Of a stretch of 26,419 nt of DNA, positions 17,945-26,419 are shown piece by piece. Position 1 is the stretch's first letter; every line of letters starts with the position of its first letter. The position numbers were made by a program, and so were the translations under genes. The notes under the pieces are model-generated. The model saw nothing but the letters and a program-made list of their open reading frames with translations. It was not told the DNA's origin and did no database searches. The stretch is from Penium margaritaceum (Eukaryota; Streptophyta; Zygnematophyceae; Desmidiales; Peniaceae), in assembly GCA_023375785.1 (NCBI GenBank), contig SZWC01004989.1, positions 1-26,419 of the forward strand, read 5' to 3'.

Positions 17945-18232
17945 AACCTGTTAGTTACCTGTCATTAAGTACAGTTCTTACCTTTGAGAGTCCTAACAAA
18001 GTTGTCCACCAGAGACAGACACTTAAAAAAGCATTGGTTGGTCCAAGCCCTAGGAGTTTGCTCCTCGTGCAAAAGTGACCAGGTGCTAAGGACACAGTGC
18101 AAGGAAGTGATTCCTATGAACTGATTAGTATGGAACCTTGGCTCTAAGGGTGATATCATCTCTTGGTTGCAATACCTAGAGCGGTCGGCGGGAACTATTG
18201 TGTCGCAACCAGTTTTCTAAACCGTCACCATT

Positions 18233-18904
18233 TTGCTGAAGAATGGTTATCTAATCACTCAAAATGATCGAGTACATATAACGCTAGAGCTTGGGCAAGT
18301 CAACCCTCGCACAAGCCAGAGCACTTAGCCATGGAGGCTAAGACTCACACACTAGAGTCCATAAACTCACACAAGAGAGCAAAAGAGCCTAGCAATCAGG
18401 CTGACCACTCACACATGACCTAGAGGTCTAGAAAATATTCCCATTGCACACTCGTAGTGCTCACATAATCCACAATCTCATGGAGAATTGCCATGTATCC
18501 ATGGCTAGCACACAAGGATCACAACTCAGTTACAAAGTAAAGAGAGGTACCTTTTTCCTAGTTAGCAAACATTGACAAGGCAACCGAAGAATCTAGGACC
18601 TTTTTGGATACTTCTCCCATCAGGTCTTGATCTTGGACCTTTTGGGTTTTTTCTTTTCTCTTACTAAGACATGGAGCCATCGCCCATGGTCACCTAGAAA
18701 TCAGCGGTTGATGACCCTCAAAACTTTGAAACTTCAGGTCTCCTAATCTGACTGTTGGATTGGCCTAAAACTTGGACCGTAGATATTTTTCCATCTCATC
18801 TTTCTAATGGTAAATGGGATTGATAATCAGAGCAAGCAGCTGGTGGATTCTTGGAACTTGCTCTTGTGGACATGAAACTGAGCGGGATGGCTCCTTTTCC
18901 AATA
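18233..18904 (-). repeat. cop1 LTR L6: truncated, diverged LTR
   Basis: Matches the other cop1 LTRs from tgctgaagaatgg to the end (CCAATA), but lacks about the first 85 bp and shows many more differences than the other copies. No internal cop1 sequence adjoins it. It lies exactly between two cop2 LTRs in opposite orientation. Confidence 0.85.
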
Positions 18905-19573
18905 GTCCTTAGTACCAAGTCACTTTCACGCGAGGAGCTAACTCATGGGGCTAAGACCAACCAATGCTTCTTTAATATCTGTCTCAGGTGGAAAACTTTG
19001 TCAGGAGTCTCAAAGGTAAGAACTCTACTCAATGACAGGCAACAGAAATGTTCTTATAGTCCTAGAACCAGCCTTTAGCCTAGGCGTGCAGTAGCTCCTT
19101 GGATGAGCCACTTTGGGGGTAATTTGGATTGCGTCATCCACCTTCCTACATGGTGCTACGTTGGACCACCAAGTGGCACCAGCCACCAAGAAGGACCTTG
19201 GCATGTTGTAAGATATCTCCTAAAACCTTCCTGTCCCCCTTGTGGTCATAAAGAAAATTAGTTACCGAGCAAGGGTTTGACCCAGTGACCTCTAGCTCCA
19301 TAGACTAACTCTGGAACGTCTAAGCCACAAGGAGTTGTCCAAAATAGTGTTTGCTTGCTATAGTCTTTAGATTTGAGCAAAGGAATTTGCTCCAAAGGAG
19401 CATTTCATGCCTTGTCTATCTAGACCAGATTCAGGGGACTTACTCCAAGTACTGCATGCCTAGTATGTCTTGTGCCTGTCCAAACATCAGCCATAGACAA
19501 GGAGTATATCAGGCCAAAAAACTCTCCCTCGCACCTGTGTCCATAACCTGTGAGATCTCTCCTCTCTCCAACA
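18905..19573 (-). repeat. cop2 LTR of copy H (3' LTR, tail missing)
   Basis: On the minus strand it starts TGTTGGAGAGAGG at 19573 and runs collinear with the G LTR (gacaaggcatg, caactccttgtggcttagac, gtggctcatccaagg, ggactataagaac) until gtactaaggac, where L6 abuts. The last ~130 bp of the LTR are missing. It holds no gene. Confidence 0.85.
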
Positions 19574-19582
19574 CTCTTTGCC

Positions 19583-19970
19583 TTAGTCCTTGTCCGCTGA
19601 GTTGACCATACTAATGCCTCGAGTATTTGCAGAGTACAACTCGCTGTCCAGCACCTTTGTCATGCAAGTTGCGAGCATGTTCTTGGTTTTCATGTATTCC
19701 AGGTCCACGATCTCCTTTGCGACCAGATCGCGTGAGTAGTGGTACCTGATGTCGATGTACTTCATCCACCGGGAGATGACATCTTCCTGTGCCATTTTCA
19801 TGGCGCTCTTATTATTGATGCGGACATCTGTTGCCTCCGTTTGTGGTACTTTCATCTCGGTAAGCAAACTGTGTAGCCATTGTGTCTCCTTGCATGCTTT
19901 TAAGAGAGCGATTTACTCTGTCTCAGCAGTAGAGAGGGAGACATAGTCTTGCTTTTCGCTTGTCTAAGAC
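19583..19970 (-). pseudogene. pol: cop2 RNase H C-terminal part, copy H
   Basis: Ends at TAA 19583-19585, just before a purine-rich tract AAGGCAAAGAG (minus, 19574-19584) that abuts the LTR. It encodes YVSLSTAET, MLTEMKVPQTEATDVRINNKS, MKYIDIRYHYSRDLVAKEI and MTKVLDSELYSANTRGISMV, parallel to the end of element G and better preserved at the TRY...SRDLVAKE junction. A TAG at 19964-19966 replaces the Trp codon seen in G (17025 region). The upstream half is missing where copy I begins. Confidence 0.83.
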
Positions 19971-19989
19971 CGGTTCAAGGCTCCTTCTC

Positions 19990-21045
19990 TCCTCCTCCCT
20001 ATCTCGTAGGAGCGGGCATCAAGGCTCAACGCACCGCGTCATACTCGCGACAGCAAAACGACATAGGAGAACGCGCCAACTGCACCATCGTTGAGTCAGC
20101 GCGCTTCATGCTTCACGCACCTCGGCTCACCTACGACTTTTGGGCTCGAGCAGTGAGCACTATGGTGTACATCAAGAACCGCGGTCCAACCAAGGCGTTG
20201 GAGCGGATGATGCCGTACGAGGCATGGTTCGGCAAGAAGCCGAGTGTGGGTCAACTTTGCACGTTTGGCAGCTTGGCACACATGGACGTGGGAAAGGAGA
20301 AGCGGCAAAAGTGGGACGCGAAGAGTGCGCATATGTTGATGATTAGCTACGACGTGGCAAACGAGGCGTATCGCCTCTACGAGAGGGATACAAGCCACGT
20401 CATCATCTCCAGAGATGTCGTCTTCAACGAGAGCAACGTCATCGATACCAACATTGTCTGTGTAGAGGCCGCAGAAGCAGCATCTGACGAGGCATTAGGA
20501 GCAGATATCCTTCCTGACCCAGTCTCTCCTGATCCTTCCTCCATTGTGATAGTGGGCAAACCAATCTACTCTCCCATGTCTGATGGAGCAGATATAGCGG
20601 CCTCATCAAAGGAAGAAGATGCACAACCATCAGCAGGATCAGTTGTGCCAGCAGCACCGCGCCAGCCGCCTGCTAACGTACCAACACGAGGTGGAAGGTG
20701 CCCTCGTAGGTTGCGCTACAAGCCAGGTGAGCGGGAGCATTTCTGGATGCTCCAAAAACCAGAGCAAATGAACGTTGCAGGTGCAGCAGACTCTGATGAG
20801 CCATGTCGTACAAGGAGGCCATGGCTTCACCAAATGCAGCAGATTGGGCCGAGCTGTGCAGCAGGAGAAACAGTCGTAGCCCGACAACGGTACGTGCGAG
20901 CTGACTGAGCGTCCACCTGGTTCTAGGGTAATCAAGTGCAAGTGGGTATTCAAGAAGAAGAGGGACGCAGATGGCAACCTCGAAAAGTACGAGGCGAGGC
21001 TGGTCGCCAAGGGCTACTCGGAGCAGGAAGGCATCGACTACACTG
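19990..21045 (+). pseudogene. pol: copia integrase C-terminus to RT start, copy I (diverged cop1)
   Basis: Open from 19949 (upstream codons are junction sequence) to 20908. The recognisable part starts at YLVGAGIKAQRT, then ERANCTIVESARFMLHAPRLTYDFW, MMPYEAWFGKKPSVGQLCTFG, SRDVVFNESNVIDTN, a variable acidic/Pro linker, and FWMLQKPEQMNVAGAADSDEP. A one-base loss at about 20808 shifts the frame; RT then continues as [20 protein letters not shown] and [15 protein letters not shown]. It is cut at 21045 by the LTR of copy D. It is more different from B, D and J than those are from each other. The left edge is approximate. Confidence 0.83.
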
Positions 21046-21773
21046 TGTTGGAACTTGAGGAGAGAGGGAGCCTTGGAGCCGCGAGCATGTGTGATTGGAA
21101 GGGCATCACTTGTGCTAAAGAATGATTATTCAATCACTCAAAATGATGGAGTACATATAGAGCTAGAGCTTGGGCAAGTCAGCCCTCTCACAAGCCACAC
21201 CACTTAGCCATGGAGGCTAAGGCTCACACACTACAGTCCATAATCTCACACAAGGGGGGAAATCAGCCTAGCAATCAGACTGACCACTCACACACGACCT
21301 AGAGAGCTAGAGAATGCTCTCATGGCACACTCCTAGTGGTCACATAACCCACAAACCCATGGAGAATTGCCATGTGTCCATGGCTAGCACACAAGGATCT
21401 CACCTCACCTAAAAAGTAAGGAGAGATACCTTTATCCTAGTCAGCACACTCTGACAAGGCAATCCTAAGACCAAGGACCTTTTTGGATATTTCTCCCATN
21501 CCTGGACCTCTTGCCTTTTTCTTTTCTCAGGCTAAGGCATGGAGCCATCACCCATGCCCACCCAGACATCGACGGTCCATGACCCCCGAAACTTCGAAAA
21601 TTCATATCTCCCAATCCGACCGTTGGATCGGCCTTAAACTTGGACCGTAGACATTTTGCCACCTGATCTTTCCAATGGTGAAGTCGGATTGGCAATCGGA
21701 GCAGGCATCTGGTACTTTCCTGGAACTTGCTCCTGTGGACCTGAAACAGAGCCAGATGGTTCCTTTCCTAACA
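21046..21773 (-). repeat. cop1 LTR L7: 3' LTR of copy D
   Basis: 728 bp as assembled, TGTTGG to CTAACA, adjoining the degraded polypurine tract AAAGTGGTAGAT (minus, 21774-21785). A single n at 21500 replaces about 11 bases (the caggtcttgac region) present in the other LTRs, so the true length is close to 738 bp. Confidence 0.9.
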
Positions 21774-21792
21774 ATCTACCACTTTGCCGCAG

Positions 21793-22557
21793 TCAGAGTG
21801 GGCTGAGTCCACATGCCTTCATGCAGTACTGCTGCTTCTCACGAGTCACTTGCTTGGTGCAGAAATCAGCGACCTGCTTGCTGGTTGGAGTAAATTCCAG
21901 CTTGATAGCATCCTCCTGCACCATGTGCCTGATGAAATGATATGCGATATCAATGTGCTTGGTGCGTGCATGGTTCTCACGATTCTTGGCGAGTGCGATT
22001 GCGCTCAAGTTGTCGACGCGCACACGAACTGGAACTGCTGTACTCCCACTCATCTCTGCCATGAGACGTTGGAGGCAAACTGCTTCCTTGGCTCCAAAGC
22101 TGAGAGATACGTACTAAGCTTCTGTGCTCGAGGTCGCCACGACCACCTGCCGCTTGCTCCACCAGCTGATGGCTCCACCATTCATGAGGAACACATGTCC
22201 AGAGATGGACTTGCGGTCCTCAGGGTTTGAAGCCCAATCTGCGTCTCTGTAGCCGATGATGCTGTTGTCATTGCCGTTGTAGGTGATGCCGATGTTGATG
22301 GTTCCAGCAAGGTAGCGGAAGATCCGCTTCACTGCTTTCTGGTGCTCCGGTCCGGGATTAGCCATGTGCTGGCTCACAGTGCTCACAGCCTGTGCGAGGT
22401 CCGGCCTGGTTGCCACCATCAGGTACATGAGACTGCCGATGGCGCTCTGGTACTTCTGCCGCTCAGCTGCATTTGCTTCTCCATTGAAGCTCATGAGGTA
22501 CTGCCGCGTCTCCAGCGGCGTGCCGATGGGTTTTGCCTCTGCCATGCCGAACCGCTA
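21793..22557 (-). pseudogene. pol: copia RNase H, copy D
   Basis: One frame from the RT connection (RFGMAEAKPIGTPLETRQYL) to TGA 21793-21795. It has SAIGSLMYLMVATRPDLAQ, DADWASNPEDRKSISGH, STEA followed by TAG 22114-22116 (Glu codon in E and F), YVSLSFGAKEAV, RVDNLSAIALAKNRENH and TKHIDIAYHFIRH. It is separated from RT by TAG 22555-22557, where F has a Gln codon. Apart from these two stops the domain is complete and collinear with F. Confidence 0.88.
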
Positions 22558-23381
22558 CAAAACATCCTTGATATAGCGGCTCTGCTGCAGCGAGAGAGAG
22601 CGTGACTTGCGGTCACGCGTGATCTGGATACCGTGGAAGTATGATGCCTCCCCGAGATCAGACATCTGAAAGCGCTCCTGCATCGCTTCCTTGAACTCCT
22701 GCAGTGCAGACATGCTGTTGGAAAGGAGGAGCATGTCATCCACATAGACAATGATGATGAGGATCTCATGCTCATGCTGCCAGCGATACACGCTGTAGTC
22801 AAACTCGCTGCGCTCATACCCCATACACTGCAACGCTGCATCCAACTTTTGGTTCCAAGCACGCGACGCTTGCTTCAGGCCGTACAACGACTTCTGCAGC
22901 TTGCAGACGAGGTGCTCCTGGCCATCCATGACGAACCCCTCCGGCTGCTCCATGTAGATCTCCTCCTCCAAGTCACCATTCAAGAATGCCGTCTTGACAT
23001 CCATGTGGTGAACCTTGAAGTCCTCAGCTGCTGCATAAGAGAGGAGCGTACGCACAGAGGCAAACTTTGCAATAGGGACAAAAGTTTCTGTGTAGTCGAT
23101 GCCCTCCTGCTGCGAGTAGCCCTTGGCGACCAGCCTCGCCTTGTATTTCTCCAGGTTACTATCTGCTCCCCGCTTCTTCTTGAACACCCACTTGCACTTG
23201 ATCACCTTACGTCCTAGTGGACGCTCAGTCGGCTCCCACGTGCCGTTGTCCAGCTGTGACTGTATCTCCTGCTGCACGGCTTGCGCCCAATCTGCTGCAT
23301 CCGGTGCAGCCATGGCCTCCTTGTATGACGTTGGCTCATCTGAATCTGCTGCAACTACGAAGTTCATCTGTTCTGGTTTCT
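22558..23381 (-). pseudogene. pol: copia reverse transcriptase, copy D
   Basis: Intact-looking RT domain, 270 codons open: [95 protein letters not shown] and FHGIQITRDRKSRSLSLQQ. It synthesises element cDNA inside particles. It keeps the 35-bp segment (GEASYFHGIQI) that both B and C have lost. A one-base loss near 23381 (tttctcagc against tttctgcagc in C) separates it from the upstream frame. Confidence 0.9.
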
Positions 23382-25090
23382 CAGCATCCAGAAATGGCCG
23401 CGCTCACCAGGCTTGTAACGCACCCTAAGAGGGTATCTGCGACCTGGTGCTGGAGCGTTAGCGGGCGGCTGGTGCGGTGTTGCTGGCACAACTGCTGCTG
23501 CTGGTGGTGCTACATCTCCCTCCTCTGCTTCTGCCGATGAGGCTGTTGTATCTGGAACATGGGAGAGTAGAGTGATTCTCCCACTGTCACAATAGAGGAA
23601 GGATCGGGAGAAACTGGGTCTGGAAAATTTTCTGCTCCTACTGTCTTGTCAGCTGCTGGATCTGCTGCCTCTTCACACACGATGTTGGTACCGATGACGT
23701 TGCTCTCGTTGAAGACGACATCCCTGGAGATGATGACGTGGCCTGTATCCCTCTGGTAGAGGCGATACGCCTTGCTTGCCACGTCGTAGCCAATTATCAG
23801 CATCTGTGCACTCTTCGCATCCCACTTTTGCCGCTTCTCCTTTGGCACGTGCATGTGCACCAAGCTGCCAAACGCGCGAAGATGATCTACGCTTGGCTTC
23901 TTGCCGAACCACGCCTCGTACGGCGTCATCTGCTCCAGCGCCTTAGTTGGACTGCGGTTCTTGATGTAGACCGCAGTGCTCACGACTTCAGCCCAAAAGT
24001 CGTAGGTCAGCCGAGCCGCGTGCAGCATGGAGCGTGCTGACTCCACAATAGTACGGTTGGCGCGTTCTGCTACACTCTTCTGCTGCGGCGAGTACGGCGC
24101 GGTACGCTGCGCCTTGATGCCAGCTGCTGCAAGGTAGTCCTGGAATTCCTTGCTCAGGTACTCTCCACCGCGGTCGCTGCGCAACGCCTTGATCTTCTTG
24201 CCAGATTGGTTCTCCACCATGGCCTTGAACTCCTTGAACCTGTCAAAGCACTGGTCCTTGGAGGAAAGGAAGTACACAGCAGAGTAACGGCTGAAATCAT
24301 CAATGAAGGTGAGAAAATACCTAGAGCCTCCAAAGCTCTGGGTCTGCATCGGTCCGCACAAGTCCGTGTGGACCAGCTCCAACACCTCTTTTGCACGCTT
24401 CCTTGCCCTAGAGAACGCCTCGCGGTGTTGCTTCCCCTCCAAACATCCGATGCATAACTGCTGCTGAAAGTTAGAGATGGTAGGCAGGTCACGCACCATC
24501 TGCTTTGCTTGAAGCTGCTGCAAGGCGCGCATGCCGATGTGGCCGTAGCGTGCATGCCAGATCTCACCATCTGTCGCTTGCACCACTACTGCAAGACTCT
24601 GCTCACGCGGGATCTTGGTCGTCCCCAGCAGGCGGTACATGTCGCCCTCCTTCACCGACTTGGCCAACTCCTCTCCTGTTTCCTTGTTGAGGATGTAGCC
24701 ATAGTCATCATAGTCATAGTCATCATCGAAGACAACGCGCAGTCCTGTGTTGGTGAGAGAGGACACTGAGAGAAGGTTGAACGCAGCATCAGGCACATAC
24801 AGCACGCCATGGAAAACTCCCACTTCAATGCCACGCGGGGTCTCCAACCACATCTCCACAATCCCAATCCCCTCAGCATACACCACCCGATCATCACCCA
24901 AAGCAATCGGCCGAGGAGGAATGGANAGCAGCTGTGTGAACCACTCCTTGTGGTGCGTCAGACTCTTGGTACACCCCGAGTCCTTGTACCACGCCAGATC
25001 CGCCTTTTCCTTCTGCGACATGTCAGTCTTCGCCATGAAGAGGCGGTCGCGCACCTCCTTGGCGACGTTCATGTTGCCAAAATGGTGCAC
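23382..25090 (-). pseudogene. pol: copia protease and integrase, copy D (526-codon open stretch)
   Basis: Open from HHFGNMNVAKEV (25090) to 23510, containing the protease site DSG (WYKDSGCTKSLTHH), an n at 24926, the pre-integrase HHCC segment (IWHARYGHIG, QLCIGCLEGKQH), and the integrase triad in [33 protein letters not shown] and AERANRTIVESARSM. An extra DYDDYD repeat (24700-24720) is an in-frame 12-base duplication absent from B. Near 23555 a net loss relative to C shifts the frame into TAG at 23510; the remaining linker to 23382 is in another frame. Confidence 0.9.
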
Positions 25091-25530
25091 GCTAGTCTGG
25101 TTCTGTTGTTGCTGCTGCTACTGGCGTTGCTGTGACTGCTGCTGCTGTTGCTGTGGAGATTGCTGCTTTTACTGCTACTGCTGCTGCTGCTGCTCTTTCT
25201 GGTCCCTCTTGAACTTGAAGCACTCTTTCTTGTAGTGCCCCTCTTTCTGGCAATAGTAGCACTTGCCCTTCTTCTTGCTTCTCTGCTGCCCGGACTGCTG
25301 CTGCTGCTGGTTGCGTGAGCCCATGGCCATGAAAGCTGCTTCACTGCTGCTGCCACCATTGCGCTTTGCCGCATTGCGACGCAATTCCACCTGCACCAGG
25401 TGTGTGCAGATGAAGTCGAGGTCGAGAGTTGGCTGGTACTCCAGCGTCTCTCGTATCGTGTCGTAGCTGGTTGGGAGTCCCCTCAGCAAGAGGAGGATAA
25501 AGCGCGTCTCTTCCAAGTGCTCCGGCTTGG
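25091..25530 (-). pseudogene. gag: copia Gag C-terminal half, copy D
   Basis: From EETRFILLLLRGLPTSYD through the CCHC knuckle (CYYCQKEGHYKKEC) to the Gln-rich tract. The tract carries TAG 25175-25177, TAA 25169-25171 and TAG 25118-25120, but at the position of the TAG shared by A and B it has CAG. The N-terminal half of Gag, the leader and the 5' LTR are missing. Upstream of residue EETR the frame runs into junction sequence (MQEFKEAKPEHL), resembling RT-region codons. Confidence 0.87.
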
Positions 25531-25549
25531 CCTCTTTGAACTCCTGCAT

Positions 25550-26419
25550 GTAGCAGTTATGAATCGGATGTTTGGAGGGGAAGTAACACCGCGAGGCGTT
25601 CTCTGGGGCAGGGGAGCGTGCAAAAGAGGTGTTGGAGCTGGTCCACACGGACTTGTGCGGACCGATGCAGACCCAGAGCTTTGGAGGCTCTAGGTATTTT
25701 CTCACCTTCATTGATGATTTCAGCCGTTACACTGCTGTGTACTTCCTTTCCTCCAAGGACCAGTGCTTTGACAGGTTCAAGAAGTTCAAGGCCATGGTGG
25801 AGAACCAATCTGGCAAGAAGATCAAGGCGTTGCGCAGCGACCGCAGTGGAGAGTACCTGAGCAAGGAATTCTAGGACTACCTCACAGCAGCTGGCATCAA
25901 GGCGCAGCGTACCGCGCCGTACTCGCCGCAGCAGAACGGTGTAGCAGAACGCGCCAACCGTACCATTGTGGAGTCGGCGCGCTCCATGCTGCACGCGGCT
26001 CGACTGACCTACGACTTCTGGGCTGAAGCCGTGAGCACTGCGGTCTACATCAAGAACCGCAGTCCAACTGAGGTGCTAGAGCAGATGACACCGTACGAGG
26101 CGTGGTTCGGCAAGAAGCCAAGCGTAGGTCATCTTCGCGCGTTTGGCAGCTTGGTGCACATGCACGTGCCAAAGGAGAAGCGGCAAAAGTGGGACGCAAA
26201 GAGTGCGCAGATGCTGATGATTGGCTACGACGTGGCAAGCAAGGCGTATCGCCTCTACGAGAGGGATACAGGCCACGTCATCATCTCCAGGGATGTCGTC
26301 TTCAACGAGAGCAACGTCATCGGCACCAACATCGTGTGTGAAGAGGCAGCAGAACCAGCAGCTGACGAGACAGTGGGAGCAGAAATTCTTCCTGACCCAG
26401 TTTCTCCCGATCCTTCCTC
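25550..26419 (+). pseudogene. pol: copia integrase, copy J, partial at window edge
   Basis: Starts abruptly within the pre-integrase zinc segment (decayed form of the QLCIGC region), then [51 protein letters not shown] with Gly to Ser in the conserved GGEY, TAG 25872-25874 (CAG in D), QQNGVAERANRTIVESARSM, MTPYEAWFGKKPSVGHLRAFG and VVFNESNVIGTNIVCEEAAEP, still open at the right edge. Sequence is very close to B and D. It faces away from copy D, making a second inverted pair. Confidence 0.9.

Larger units (their letters stand above)
17418..18227 (+). repeat. cop2 3' LTR of element G
   Basis: Begins TGTTGGAGAGAGG right after pol and ends near ctaaaccgtca, the point to which similarity with the 5' copy extends; the right end is approximate because a truncated cop1 LTR follows. 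It carries the 53-bp-period duplication (aggcatgcactgctcc at 17530 and 17583) and a TATAAG box at 17939-17944. A similar LTR lies inverted at 18905-19573. It contains no gene. Confidence 0.82.
21046..25530 (-). mobile_element. cop1 copy D: 3' LTR to gag core, 5' truncated
   Basis: Minus-strand 3' LTR, PPT, RNase H, RT, integrase, protease and the C-terminal part of gag. It inserted into copy I (left flank 21041-21045 cactg). The 5' end is lost within gag near 25515, where ~35 bp of unrelated or patchwork sequence leads into copy J in the opposite orientation. It is the most complete pol in the window. Confidence 0.9.

Noticed and set aside
22768..23217. Plus-strand frame of 149 codons opposite RT of copy D
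   Set aside because: Shadow of RT. The same antisense frame recurs in the other cop1 copies simply because they are homologous.
21046..26419. D followed by J as one element with an internal inversion
   Set aside because: D already contains the integrase region that J repeats, so J is a second copy and not an inverted part of D.
1..26419. tRNA, rRNA or host protein-coding genes
   Set aside because: I saw no cloverleaf, rRNA signature or non-transposon protein domain; all sizeable frames are copia parts, their antisense shadows or LTR reading frames.

Overview
This window is a dense nest of broken LTR retrotransposons from a eukaryotic genome, with no host gene that I can support. It is most likely a land plant or streptophyte alga. 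All polyproteins have Ty1/copia domain order (Gag with a CCHC knuckle, protease, integrase, reverse transcriptase, RNase H), and the primer-binding sites read TGGTATCAGAGC, the initiator-Met tRNA type common in plant copia elements. Two families are present. Family 1 ('cop1') has ~725-738 bp LTRs starting TGTTGG, a ~630 nt leader, a Gag ending in a Gln-rich tract, and a full pol. Family 2 ('cop2') has a longer, unrelated LTR and survives only as RT/RNase H ends.

Layout, left to right: cop1 copy A (-), 1-2819, running off the left edge (pol start, gag, leader, PBS, 5' LTR). A fragment of a cop2 5' LTR (2820-3144). A cop1 element 'EC' (-), whose 3' LTR (3145-3871) and RNase H (to 4548) are separated from its RT-IN-PR-gag-leader-5' LTR (10828-15890) by later insertions. 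It is bounded by a 5-bp target duplication ATTTA at 3140-3144 and 15891-15895. Between the halves lie the 3' end of cop1 copy F (-, 4549-6074) and cop1 copy B (+, 6075-10827), which lacks RNase H and its 3' LTR. The cop2 element G (+) resumes at 15896 with the rest of its split 5' LTR, then a deleted interior (RT/RNase H only, 16267-17408) and its 3' LTR (17418-~18227). Next come a truncated cop1 LTR (18233-18904), cop2 copy H (-, 18905-~19970), cop1 copy I (+, ~19990-21045), cop1 copy D (-, 21046-~25530) and cop1 copy J (+, ~25550 to the right edge).

Nothing here looks able to move on its own: every copy is truncated, shifted or stopped. A striking share of the stops are Gln CAG codons turned into TAG, as expected from methyl-cytosine decay in plant CHG context. 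The most interesting architecture is that B (+) and C (-, the 5' part of EC) are collinear head-to-tail copies facing each other, making an inverted repeat with ~4.8 kb arms (6075-10827 against 10845-15890) around a 17-nt spacer. Transcription from the B 5' LTR would give a long hairpin RNA, the form known to trigger silencing of related transposons. Four gaps are marked by n (1248, 11165-11179, 21500, 24926). Two of them are flanked by near-identical direct copies and look like uncollapsed contig overlaps, not biology.
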